A DNA stretch of 64,000 nt from Roseiflexus sp. (lineage in GTDB: Bacteria; Chloroflexota; Chloroflexia; Chloroflexales; Roseiflexaceae), in NCBI GenBank assembly GCA_025062325.1, contig JANXAL010000071.1, positions 20,268-84,267 on the forward strand, written 5' to 3'. Within the stretch, counting starts at the first letter, position 1; each line of letters starts with the position of its first letter. A program made the translations under genes and the position numbers. The notes below the pieces were generated by a model that saw nothing but the letters and a program-made list of their open reading frames with translations, did not search any database and was not told where the DNA came from. Of this stretch, positions 35,040-43,387 are shown piece by piece.

Positions 35040-36878
35040 CTACTTTGTCTCAATCTCCCGGTGTGGCGCCGTGCCATTGCGGCGACTGTCCGTCCCGGTT
35101 GCCACGGCAGCGTTGACGCTCACCGGATGACCATCAATCACGTCTGGCGCAGGCGTGCCATAGGACCCATCCATTGCAGCATCGATTGATGCATTCCGGT
35201 CATCCCATATGCTGCGCCCCATCCCGATCACGCCAGCATCCACGGTATCGACCGTGCCCGGCACGCTGCTCTGGCGGCGGCGTTTGAATAACCGGCTCAA
35301 CACGCTGCGGCGACGACGCCTCCGCTCACCGCCGTAGTAGTAGTAGTAATAGTGGTCATACCCGACCTGTTCCCGCGTCACGCGGTTCAACACCACCCCC
35401 TGCGGCTCCACCCCCGCCTGCAGCAACTGATCGCATGCGCGGCGCAACTGACTGGTACGGGTGACGCCAGCCAGCACCACCAGCAGCGTCGCATCGCAGA
35501 TATGCGCGAGTGGGATTGCATCGGCGACAGCCAGAATTGGCGGACTGTCGAACACTACGACATCTGCCATGCGCTTCAGTTCATCAATCAGGTCAAGCAT
35601 CTTTTTGGAACTGACCATGACTGCCGGGTCAGAGGGAACCGGTCCGCTCGGCAACACAAGCAAATTCTCTACACTGGTGGCGACCATGTGGTTATACAGG
35701 CTCTCTGACGGATCGCGCACCAGCGCCGTGGTGACGCCGCGCAGATTGGCATGGCGGAAAAACCGGTGCAACGACGGACGTCGCAGGTCGGTGTCTACCA
35801 GAATGACGCGTTTACCGGAGCGGGCAATCGCCAGCGCCAGGTTCGCTGCTGTTGTGCTCTTCCCTTCGCCGGGGCTGCTGCTCGTGACCAGGAGGGTGTG
35901 CAGCGGCTTCTCGAACCGCGCAATCTCCAATTTGACGCGCAACATCTGGTAGGCTTCGGCCACCTGTGAGAAGGGGTCTTTCAGCATGACCAGTTTGTCC
36001 GACGGCTCGGCGCCATCGATCCTTCCAATGGCTGCCAGCATGCCAACATGCGCTGCAGTCGCCACGTCCTCGGCTGAACTGACCCGATCACTCAGGTACT
36101 CGATCAGCAGTGCTATGCCGATGGCTAGCAGCAGACCGGCGACTGCCGCCATTCCGGTGTTCATTGCAATCCGCGGACGCACGGGCGCGTACACGGGCAC
36201 GGCAGTCTCTACCACATTGACGCTATTGGTCAACTGCGCCTCCGCCAGCCGAACCTCTTCCAGGCTGCGCAGCACGGCGGCATAACTGCTGCGGTACTGC
36301 ACGAGCGCCTCTTCCAAGCGCGCGCGGCGCACCGGATCATCAACCCCGCGCGGGGATGCAAGTTGCTCCTGGGTTGCATCAATATCCGCCTGGAGTTTGG
36401 CGATCTCGCTCGTCAGGCTGCGCTTTGACTCGGCAAAGCGCTCGGATTGCAGTTCGCGGTTCTGGTCGCTGAAGACCGCCACGATCCGATTGGCAATATC
36501 GGCAGCGCGCTGCGGGCTGATGTCTTCAACCGTCACGACGATCAACTGCGTGTCACGGATAGGGCGGACGCGAACGCGCTCGGCGAGCGCTGATGAGGTG
36601 AACGGCAGATTCAGCTCGCGCACCACCTCTTCGAGCACTGGACGCTTGACCAGCAATTCGGCGTAGGTGCGCGCCAGCCGCTCGGCAGTCAGGACAGCGT
36701 TATAGTCCGGTGAAGCGCTGCTCGCTGGCGCCTGATTGATCAGCAGAGTCGTCGAGGCTTCATAGATCGGCGTCATCCGGTTGCTAACGAGATACGCCGC
36801 GCCGCCAGCGAGCGACGTCATCAGCAGCATCAGCCAGAGCCAGCGCCAGAAGAGGGTCAGATACCGTTGCAGAGTCAT
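35040..36878 (-). CDS. Polysaccharide co-polymerase fused to tyrosine kinase (Wzc/CpsCD-like BY-kinase)
   Basis: 612 residues from the ATG at 36878 (MTLQRYLTLFWRWLWLMLLM). The Wzz domain has a transmembrane helix at each end (about 12-32 and 240-262) with a coiled-coil periplasmic part. The cytosolic kinase has Walker A TSSSPGEGKSTTAANLA, Walker A' VDTDLRRPSL and Walker B VVVFDSPPILAVADA. A tyrosine cluster (six Tyr at about 510-515) is followed by a basic stretch and a further ~75-residue tail, unlike Wzc, where the cluster is at the very end. It controls chain length and polymerisation by cyclic autophosphorylation. It is the first gene of the exopolysaccharide operon. The Shine-Dalgarno is weak, so starts at 36902 or 36938 are possible. 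Confidence 0.9.
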   Translation of the reverse strand: MTLQRYLTLFWRWLWLMLLMTSLAGGAAYLVSNRMTPIYEASTTLLINQAPASSASPDYNAVLTAERLARTYAELLVKRPVLEEVVRELNLPFTSSALAERVRVRPIRDTQLIVVTVEDISPQRAADIANRIVAVFSDQNRELQSERFAESKRSLTSEIAKLQADIDATQEQLASPRGVDDPVRRARLEEALVQYRSSYAAVLRSLEEVRLAEAQLTNSVNVVETAVPVYAPVRPRIAMNTGMAAVAGLLLAIGIALLIEYLSDRVSSAEDVATAAHVGMLAAIGRIDGAEPSDKLVMLKDPFSQVAEAYQMLRVKLEIARFEKPLHTLLVTSSSPGEGKSTTAANLALAIARSGKRVILVDTDLRRPSLHRFFRHANLRGVTTALVRDPSESLYNHMVATSVENLLVLPSGPVPSDPAVMVSSKKMLDLIDELKRMADVVVFDSPPILAVADAIPLAHICDATLLVVLAGVTRTSQLRRACDQLLQAGVEPQGVVLNRVTREQVGYDHYYYYYYGGERRRRRRSVLSRLFKRRRQSSVPGTVDTVDAGVIGMGRSIWDDRNASIDAAMDGSYGTPAPDVIDGHPVSVNAAVATGTDSRRNGTAPHREIETK

Positions 36879-37350
36879 GCGATGCTCACTTTGTTGATGC
36901 ATTTGGCGCATTAGCGCCGCCCGGAAGGTTTCTCGCATGCAGGCATGATCTGGCAGGCAACGCCGTATCGCTGCGGGCTAAAGCCCTCGCTGAGCACGTG
37001 AAAGCCCCCAGGGGGCTTACCTGACCCGAGCAAGGGCTTCGACCCGGAGCGTCAGGATGCTGTCTGACAATTCATGCCCGGACCCAGGTTCCTCAGAAAG
37101 GTTGACGCCAGAGCGCAAAGACGCAGCGATGTGTCGTATTGATTGCAAGGCTTTGCGCCTTTGCGTCTGTGCGCCAATCTCGTCGAAAAATGCTGTAGAT
37201 TGACGTAACCGTGTTCGTGCACCGATCCACACATCCATATCGAAGAGCGTAGCGGTGCGCTATTGATCGTCATGCTGACTGTAGCACTGTGAGCGTCTGG
37301 CAGCGTCTGCCTGTTGGACAATCGCACCTATGCCGGATGGCATATCTTCG
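36879..37350. repeat. Upstream region of the exopolysaccharide operon with two repeat elements
   Basis: A GCGGGCTAAAGCCC ... GAAAGCCCCCAGGGGGCTT element lies at 36966-37040 (family C; also at 18748 and 59754). A family B inverted repeat at 37091-37190 has GCGCAAAGACGCA on the left and CTTTGCGCCTTTGCGTC on the right. The region separates the degenerate receiver gene from the operon and should contain the operon promoter, which was not identified with confidence. No gene is seen. Confidence 0.6.
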
Positions 37351-37812
37351 TCAACGTGCATAGCCAGTCACTGCCAGTCGCTGGAGGGCGCGCGTCGAGA
37401 GCGCAATGTCGAACAACGTTTCCCCCGCGAGGATGTGTCGAATGGCGTCTGCCAGATCGTCGACGGATGCACAGGCGGACAAATATCCGTTCACACCGAT
37501 CCGTAGCGCCTCAAGGAGACAGGCAGGATCATCGATCGTGGTAATGATGGCAACCCGAATGCCGGGCGAAACGCGGAGCGCCCGACGCGCAACTGTCAGA
37601 CCGTCCAGGTGCACCAGCGGAATGCCGAGCAGCGCCAGATCGAGGCGCCAGCGTCGCACACACTCTAGTGCCACGCGACCATCATCCGTTTCAGTGATCA
37701 CCATCACGTGCGGAAGGAGTCCCAACACCGAGCGGAACAGCAGACGCTCCTGGTCGAGCATGGCGACAAGGGTGCGCACGCAATTCGGCAACCGCGCTCC
37801 TGAACAATCCAT
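37351..37812 (-). CDS. Degenerate (pseudo-)receiver domain protein
   Basis: 153 residues from the ATG at 37812 (GAGGAAA upstream); a GTG at 37824 is an alternative. The fold follows NarL-type receivers: VAMLDQERLLFRSVLG, RWRLDLALLGIPLVHLDGLT, VAIITTIDDPACLLEALRIG, VNGYLSACASVDDLADAIRH. The expected phosphoacceptor Asp is G63 (LLGIPL), the second acidic residue is Gln21, and the conserved Lys is A113, so it cannot be phosphorylated in the normal way. There is no DNA-binding domain. It lies upstream of the exopolysaccharide operon on the same strand and may act by protein-protein contact. Confidence is high for the fold, low for the role. Confidence 0.78.
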   Translation of the reverse strand: MDCSGARLPNCVRTLVAMLDQERLLFRSVLGLLPHVMVITETDDGRVALECVRRWRLDLALLGIPLVHLDGLTVARRALRVSPGIRVAIITTIDDPACLLEALRIGVNGYLSACASVDDLADAIRHILAGETLFDIALSTRALQRLAVTGYAR

Positions 37813-38330
37813 AGATTTCCTCACAGCCTGGCGGTCTCGCTTCTCTCACCGCGAGTGACACGCATTGCTGAAGGCATCCTAACGCATCACCTCAGCAGTG
37901 CGCGTCTGCTATGCGGCTATGTGTCGGGTATGTCGGGTGGCGTATGGAACAAGGCGTGGGGCGAGAAGTGAGATGGGGTTCAGATTGAAGGCGGGAGGGT
38001 TGAATTGAAGGCATGGGCGCGCTGCTGGTGCGCCCATGCGCGTAGCGCCTTTCGCACGTCGAACGCGGGCATGTAAGGGCGTAGCGCTGCCACGCCCACA
38101 AGTACGGGCCGGGCTGGCGCTGCCGCCCGCGGGTACGGTCGAGGCGCAGCGAATATCACACGTGGAACGTGGGATGGTACAGGTTGGGACACGAGATAGG
38201 GGCGCCTAGTCTCATAGTGTAGATTCTTTGGCAAGCCCTTCCGTTGCACCGCCCGTTTCGGGTGTCAAGACACCCCACCTCCCCCTTCTCCCCTGGTGGG
38301 AGAAGGGGGTCGGGGGGAGGAGGGGAACCC
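37813..38330. repeat. 518-bp intergenic region with family A element (locus 2)
   Basis: 38219-38248 is the reverse complement of the family A module (TGCAACGGAAGGGCTTGCC then AAAGAATCTAC), followed at 38281-38312 by the CCCCCTTCTCCC...GGGAGAAGGGGG hairpin, just downstream of the LuxR-type regulator stop. 37980-38210 is GC-rich with no supported gene. Confidence 0.65.
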
Positions 38331-39011
38331 TTATCCCCGCACCAACCCCAGTTCCAGCGCCCGCACCGCCGCCTGCGTGCGGTCCGACACGCCAAGTTTG
38401 GCGATGATATGCTCAACGTGTACCTTGACTGTTCCCGGACTGATGACCAGTTCGCGCGCGATCTCGCGGTTCGTCTTGCCCTGCATCAACAGGCGAAGCA
38501 CCTGCTGCTCACGCGGCGTCAGCGGTTCGATCGGCGGCGCTTCCCCGTTGGGTGTCACATTCGCCAGCCGTCGCAGGGTCTGCAGCACCAGATCCGGGTT
38601 CAGGAACGCCTCGCCGCGCAACACCTGCCGCACTGCGCCGATGATCTCGCGCCGACTTGCGTCCTTTAGCAGATACCCGGCGACGCCCGCGCGCAGCGCT
38701 TCCATCAGGGCGTCCGGTCGCGCCTGCACGGTCACGATAATAATGCTGATGGCTGGATGCAACGCCTTGATCCGTCGCGTTGCCTCAATACCGTCCATCA
38801 CCGGCATCTGCAAGTCCATCATGACCAGGTCCACCGGATGGCGCGCGACAAAATCGAGCGCGGCAGCGCCGTCGCCTGCCTCGCCGACGACCTCGATGCC
38901 CGGTTCGCGCGCTAGCACCGCCGCAAGCCCGGCGCGCGCCAATTCGTGGTCGTCAACAATCAAGACGCGCGCCAATGGCGATGAACTACGAGCAGACTGG
39001 CTGTGCGTCAT
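38331..39011 (-). CDS. NarL/LuxR-family response regulator
   Basis: 226 residues. The receiver domain has VLIVDDHELARAGL, the phospho-Asp in LVMMDLQMPVMDG and Lys in GYLLKDASRR. A linker precedes the LuxR helix-turn-helix: PLTPREQQVLRLLMQGKTNR, then EIARELVISPGTVKVHVEHI with IAKLGVSDRTQAAVRA. All catalytic residues are intact. It follows its kinase gene (39107-39892) on the same strand with a 95-bp gap, forming a typical NarX/NarL-type pair. Target genes are unknown; the exopolysaccharide operon is a nearby candidate. Confidence 0.94.
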   Translation of the reverse strand: MTHSQSARSSSPLARVLIVDDHELARAGLAAVLAREPGIEVVGEAGDGAAALDFVARHPVDLVMMDLQMPVMDGIEATRRIKALHPAISIIIVTVQARPDALMEALRAGVAGYLLKDASRREIIGAVRQVLRGEAFLNPDLVLQTLRRLANVTPNGEAPPIEPLTPREQQVLRLLMQGKTNREIARELVISPGTVKVHVEHIIAKLGVSDRTQAAVRALELGLVRG

Positions 39012-39106
39012 GGCGCTGCACCCTTCATACGCATGGAGAGAGCGTCATCCCGATCCGTGCGAATCCGTCTCAAACCATCCGCATCCGTGTTCTCTAACAG
39101 CCATAC

Positions 39107-39892
39107 TTACAGGTTCACAAGGATTACGATCCTCGTCCCGCAACCGGGGCAACTCTGGATGTTGACGGTTCCGCCCAGCAATGCTGCGCGCTCCCGTATG
39201 CCCGCCAGACCGAAGCGCTCTGCTGCGATCTTTTGTGGATCGAACCCGCATCCGTCATCGACGATCTCCAATCGCACCTGCGACCCTTTGCGATCCAACG
39301 TCACCTGCACTCGGCAGCGCCCCGCGTGCTGGCGAATGTTCTGGAGCGCCTCCTGCGCCATACGAAACAGCGCCAGATTGATGTCGTTCGGCAACAGACC
39401 AACATCGGCAACCTGGACCGTCACCTGCCATCCGTCGCGCTGTAGCGCCATCGCTTCGCTGCGGATCGCTTCAGCCAGACGACACTGATCGAGCGCTGCC
39501 GGCGGCGCTCCGGCGATCACCCGGCGCACCTCATCGGCAGCGCAGCGAGCCAGCTCGATGGCCCGTTCGAGCGCAGCGCGCGTTTCAGGCGACCGCGGGC
39601 GATAGAGGCGCGCCAGCGTCTGAAGATGCAAACAGGCAGCCGTGATCTGCTGCGCCACGCCATCGTGCAATTCCCGGACCACCCGGCGCTGCTCAGCGTC
39701 TCGCGCCTCGGAGACCATGCCGCGTAGAGCGCGGATCTCCGCTTCGCGCTCGGCGAGGAGGAGTAACAACTGTTCGCGTTCCCTGCGCCATTCTTCGGAA
39801 GAGGACCCGGTGCGTGCGATTCGCGCCTGATCGAAAAGAAGCGATGTGTGTCGCCTGTGTTCAGGAGTGGTGGTTGTGATGTGCTGCGTCAT
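39107..39892 (-). CDS. Soluble NarX/DegS-type histidine kinase (HisKA_3)
   Basis: 261 residues from the ATG at 39892 (MTQHITTTTPEHRRHTSLLF). There is no membrane segment. A short coiled coil (EEWRREREQLLLLLAEREAE) precedes the phosphoacceptor helix RRVVRELHDGVAQQITAACL (HDGVAQQ box) and an HATPase with FRMAQEALQNIRQHAG, VDDGCGFD and FGLAGIRERAALLGG. The 3' region reads RIVILVNL. It senses through its short N-terminus or a partner, and should phosphorylate the downstream NarL-type regulator. An ATCCGTG-type repeat sits between the two genes (39048-39098). Confidence 0.92.
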   Translation of the reverse strand: MTQHITTTTPEHRRHTSLLFDQARIARTGSSSEEWRREREQLLLLLAEREAEIRALRGMVSEARDAEQRRVVRELHDGVAQQITAACLHLQTLARLYRPRSPETRAALERAIELARCAADEVRRVIAGAPPAALDQCRLAEAIRSEAMALQRDGWQVTVQVADVGLLPNDINLALFRMAQEALQNIRQHAGRCRVQVTLDRKGSQVRLEIVDDGCGFDPQKIAAERFGLAGIRERAALLGGTVNIQSCPGCGTRIVILVNL

Positions 39893-40228
39893 GGTCGTGC
39901 TGCGTTGTCGTGCTCGAATAAACCACGCTACGATCATACTTCGCCACTACGGTGCGCATGGTTGCGAAATGTATGCTAAAGATTGTCAAAAACGGATTAT
40001 CTATGGCAATGCATAGTAGATATGGTCCATACTATGCGTATTCGTAACTTGTCATTGAATTGCAAGAATATCGAAGTTTCTATAGGAATATCGATTTCGG
40101 TGTAAGATTTCGTATCTTATTTGACGACGTAACTGCCACTAGCGGCGAATGGCGCAGAGCGGTATCATGAGCTCCGGGTGAGATACTGCATCGGTGTCAC
40201 TTTCCCTCTCTGCGCGCGGAGCGTTGTG
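39893..40228. promoter_or_regulatory. AT-rich divergent control region with inverted and direct repeats
   Basis: This gap is strikingly AT-rich compared with its surroundings. GCATAGTA (40011-40018) and TACTATGC (40030-40037) form an 8-bp inverted repeat with an 11-bp spacer. GAATATCGA occurs twice, at 40066-40074 and 40086-40094, exactly 20 bp apart (two helical turns). It lies between the divergent histidine kinase and serine hydrolase genes, so it looks like a binding platform for a regulator. No clear -35/-10 pair was chosen. Confidence 0.55.
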
Positions 40229-41248
40229 ATGATACCAGAGACACATCCGGTCGATCATCTCTTGCGCCCGTTCGATGGTCAGGTTCCAGGCATCAGCGTC
40301 CTGCTGCTCGTCGACGGCAATGCGGACTATGCCCGGGCGCTCGGTATGGCGGACCTTGAACGAAACGTGGCTATCACGATTGCTACCAACTTTCGTCTGG
40401 CATCGTTGACTAAGCAGTTCACTGCGGCGGCTGTGCTGCGATTGGCGGCACAAGGCGCGCTCTCGCTCAATGACACGATGGCGCGTTTTTTTGAATCAGC
40501 GCCTGCTTTCTGGCGCCAGATCACCGTTCACCATCTGCTGACCCATACCTCGGGACTGGCAGATTACGAGGAACTGATCCCTCCTGGCACGACCACGCAA
40601 CTGCGCGATCACGACGTGCTCGACCTGGTACGGCGCGTTGACGCGGGATACGCTGCGCCCGGCGCGGCGTTCCGCTTCAACAACACCGGCTACTGCCTGC
40701 TAGCGCTGATCGTCGAACGCGTCGCCGCGCAACCATTTGCCGCATTTCTCCGTGAGCAGGTGTTTCTGCCAGCCGGCATGCATTTCACAGCGGCATATGA
40801 AGGCGACGGCAGCGCCATTCCGCGCCGCGCCTCTGGATACTCGTTCCGCGACGGCGCCTTCGTTCGTGTTGACCATCTGACGAGCGCGACACTGGGGGAT
40901 AGGGGCGTCTATAGTTCAACAATTGATCTCGAGCGCTGGGATGCGGCGCTCTCGAATGATACGCTCCTGCCTGAGCATTGGCGCGCAGCCATGTTCACTC
41001 CCCACGTCACAGCGCCCTCCGGCGATTCGTATGGCTATGGCTGGTTCCTGACCAGTATCGCCGGGCAGCGTGCTGCCTATCATACCGGCGAAACTGCTGG
41101 CTTCCGCACCGCTATTGTGCGTCTGCTGGACCGCCGGTGCACGGCGGTTGTCCTGGCGAATCGCAGCGAGGCGGAGACGCTGCCGATTGCGCGGGCGCTG
41201 ATAGAGACGGTTGTGGGGGACAGCGGTACCATACGAGTAAGCAATTGA
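40229..41248 (+). CDS. Beta-lactamase/transpeptidase-like serine hydrolase with altered Tyr motif
   Basis: 339 residues from the ATG at 40229 (CGGAGC upstream). The fold is class C-like: the nucleophile motif SLTK (S59-K62) in FRLASLTKQFTAAAVLRLAA, the conserved HHLLTHTSGLADY, and HTGETAGF as the third motif. The usual Y-x-N general-base motif reads F150-N-N (FRFNNTGYCLLALIVE), so the Tyr hydroxyl is missing although the rest is intact. No signal peptide is visible, implying a cytosolic esterase or peptidase-like enzyme. The gene is monocistronic behind an AT-rich control region. Confidence 0.85.
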   Translation: MIPETHPVDHLLRPFDGQVPGISVLLLVDGNADYARALGMADLERNVAITIATNFRLASLTKQFTAAAVLRLAAQGALSLNDTMARFFESAPAFWRQITVHHLLTHTSGLADYEELIPPGTTTQLRDHDVLDLVRRVDAGYAAPGAAFRFNNTGYCLLALIVERVAAQPFAAFLREQVFLPAGMHFTAAYEGDGSAIPRRASGYSFRDGAFVRVDHLTSATLGDRGVYSSTIDLERWDAALSNDTLLPEHWRAAMFTPHVTAPSGDSYGYGWFLTSIAGQRAAYHTGETAGFRTAIVRLLDRRCTAVVLANRSEAETLPIARALIETVVGDSGTIRVSN

Positions 41249-41281
41249 CGACGCACCCCCACGTCTTCACGTTAACCTGTT

Positions 41282-41304
41282 GGGGCAGGTCTGAGACCTG
41301 CCCC
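41282..41304. repeat. Perfect palindrome GGGGCAGGTCT-G-AGACCTGCCCC
   Basis: It has 11-bp arms around a single base, 33 bp after the serine hydrolase stop. A second, half copy (TTAGACCTGCCCCGCCAGGGG) follows near 41373. It is related to 9728-9746. Confidence 0.7.
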
Positions 41305-41459
41305 GCCAGAGGAACGCCTGGGTGTTAAGGGACGCCTTTGCGATACAAGCCCGTTTCTCGTCTTAGACCTGCCCCGCCAGGGGAACGAACGATCAACGAT
41401 CAAGGCTTCCAGGAGATAGCAGGCAGCGACGGCATACGCCCCTTCAGCGACTGACATCG

Positions 41460-41946
41460 GGCGTCTGCTTGAGATGCTGGTTCGCGAGCAGCGCATTGAG
41501 CCGGAAATAACCGGTGGCGTGTCGACCTGGCGTTTGCTGCCCAGCATACGCTATCGGAAAGTGGATAGACCGCATTCGTGCAAGCATTATGCCCATTTTA
41601 GGCGCGTCGGGCGGGTGTGGATGCTGCCATCTATCGGATGCGTCGCTCGTCTTTCCTGATGGATCGTACCGGCATCCTGACACTGCTATCTTCTGCATCG
41701 AGCCGCCTGACATTGATGAGTCGTGGGAGTGCGTTCTCAAAGCGGTTCTTGAAATCGTCAGTCCGGGCTACACGGAAAAGGACCTGAGCATCAATCCGGC
41801 CTGGCATTTGTCGTAGGGCGTTGAGGTGCTGATCGTCGAACCGCGCAAACGATGGGTGCAGCATTTCGGTCATGGTCGTCCGCCCGCCACGCACCAATGG
41901 CCCTACACCGCTGAATTGCCCTGCGGCTGCCGGGTGACAATCTGAC
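41460..41946 (+). pseudogene. Uma2/DUF820 family nuclease-like pseudogene
   Basis: The frame from 41514 reads LSDASLVFPDGSYRHPDTAI and AVLEIVSPGYTEKDLSINPA, then meets an in-frame TAG at 41814-41816, and continues in the same frame with GVEVLIVEPRKRWVQHFG up to a TGA near 41944. This matches the Uma2 pattern LPDGSxRSPDxA, xEIxSP, KDL and GVxxVLIVDP. An N-terminal-like remnant (LEMLVREQRIEPEITGG) lies in a different frame from about 41471. So there is at least one frameshift and one nonsense codon. Intact Uma2 genes are abundant in Chloroflexota and Cyanobacteria; their biological role is unclear. Confidence 0.6.
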
Positions 41947-41952
41947 ACCACC

Positions 41953-43080
41953 TCAGCGCGCCGGTTCAGCAATCGTGATCAGGCGGTGGCTCATATCCAC
42001 CACCTCACGACCGGCGATCACTTTGTCGCCAATGCACGAGATGAGGGTCAGGCGTTCACGTCCCTGCGGCAGCATCCACTCCACTTCGGACGGGCGCGCC
42101 CACACCTGGCGCGTCACCACATAGTCGAAGGCAGTCCCGTTCGAGTCATACACGGTCAGCCGCGCACCGGGACGCAATTCCTTCAGGCGTGCAAATGGCG
42201 CGGGAATGTGCGGCGCGTGCCTGAAACGCAGCACATGCCCCCATAATACCACATTCTCGCCCTGCCCTGGCAGTGCGCTGCGGTTATACCACCCGACATC
42301 GTGATCCGGCACGATTGGCATTCCCTGAGCATCCAGCCCAACCGAGACAATCCGGGCGTCCATGCCAATCTCACGAGCGATGATACGTGCTGGAGCGGCG
42401 CCCTTGATCCGTTCCGCACGCGCGACTTCTGGCGCACGCGCTACTGGACCGTACTCACGTCCAAGCAGACCAAGCAACACCTTCGCGGGCGGCGGATTTT
42501 CGGGATGCACCTCGAAACGTCCTCGCTCAAACCACTGTACCACGTAGGCGTTTCCATCAGTAAGGGTTTCAAGACGTGCTTCAGTCAACGGAACGCCGAA
42601 GAGCGCCAGGCTTTCGGCCTCGCTCACTCCCGGCTTGCCGTCGAGTTGCAGACCGGCAGAACGCCACGCTGCCAGGATTGGACCACAAACGTTGATGCCG
42701 GTTTGTGGGAACAGACGACACTCACCTGATGCGGCAATGTTCACCGGCGCGCCGCCGCGGTCGTTGCGCGCCAGTAATTCTGCGCCGAGACGACCGAGTT
42801 GTACATCAAAGGGTCGCGGGTTCGCCGGATGCAGTTCCAGGCGAGCGCGTTCGAACCACTGGACCTGCAATGGGCGCCCTTCGATCGTTTCTGTCTGCAA
42901 CGGTGTAATCGGGTAGCCAAATACGCGCAGACCGCCGTTCTGCTCCCAGAACTCTCGAATGCGCCCGCTGATGCAGTAGCCCGTCTCGGTGAAGCAACGC
43001 TCCCCACGCTGCGCCCGTGCGACGGGTGGGAGCAGCATTCCTGTGCAGGCTGCGACGATTACTAGGAGACGCAAGAACAT
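41953..43080 (-). CDS. Secreted sortase (class E/F-like) with two N-terminal VQWFER repeats
   Basis: 375 residues. A signal peptide (MFLRLLVIVAACTGMLLPPV then ARAQ) is followed by two repeats of ~105 residues, each with a Cys-containing GYC/NVC loop, FGxPxT and VQWFERxRxExHPxNP (about 73-89 and 181-197). The C-terminal sortase domain has the catalytic His in LWGHVLRF (H282), Cys in LTLISCIGD (C349) and Arg in MSHRLITI (R366). Such enzymes cut a sorting motif or do related transpeptidation outside the membrane. No sortase substrate with an LPxTG-type tail was noticed in the window. The repeats probably bind cell-surface material. Confidence 0.88.
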   Translation of the reverse strand: MFLRLLVIVAACTGMLLPPVARAQRGERCFTETGYCISGRIREFWEQNGGLRVFGYPITPLQTETIEGRPLQVQWFERARLELHPANPRPFDVQLGRLGAELLARNDRGGAPVNIAASGECRLFPQTGINVCGPILAAWRSAGLQLDGKPGVSEAESLALFGVPLTEARLETLTDGNAYVVQWFERGRFEVHPENPPPAKVLLGLLGREYGPVARAPEVARAERIKGAAPARIIAREIGMDARIVSVGLDAQGMPIVPDHDVGWYNRSALPGQGENVVLWGHVLRFRHAPHIPAPFARLKELRPGARLTVYDSNGTAFDYVVTRQVWARPSEVEWMLPQGRERLTLISCIGDKVIAGREVVDMSHRLITIAEPAR

Positions 43081-43387
43081 AACAGACCGCCTTTAGAACC
43101 AAGAACTGAGAACTGAGAACCGAGGTTAGGGGTTAGATCGCTTGCCTTCACCTGTCCCTTCCCCAAGACCTTTGAGATCGCAGCGAGATTCAGTTCAAGG
43201 GGCAAATCCCTTGTCGCCTGCGACGCTTCTGGTGAGGCGACGTTCGTGGCGTAGACCTCAAAGGTCAGACACGTTTCCACCTGCCCCCTTCCCACCGGTT
43301 CTAGAGGCGCCGGGGTGGGCGCGCCACCGATGCGTGCGGGCGCACCATCGGCGCTGCGCTGGGCGCGCCACCGGCGCGCCCCTACCT
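43081..43387. repeat. 307-bp intergenic region with GGGCGCGCCACC repeats
   Basis: GGGCGCGCCACCG appears at ~43318 and ~43366 with a GCGGGCGCACCATCGGCGC stretch between them. The half nearest the decarboxylase 3' end ends in GGCGCGCCCCTACC. It resembles the GGGGCGC-rich blocks at 20771-20910, 47800-47940 and 61793-61880. A minus-strand open frame here has no coding character. Confidence 0.45.
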
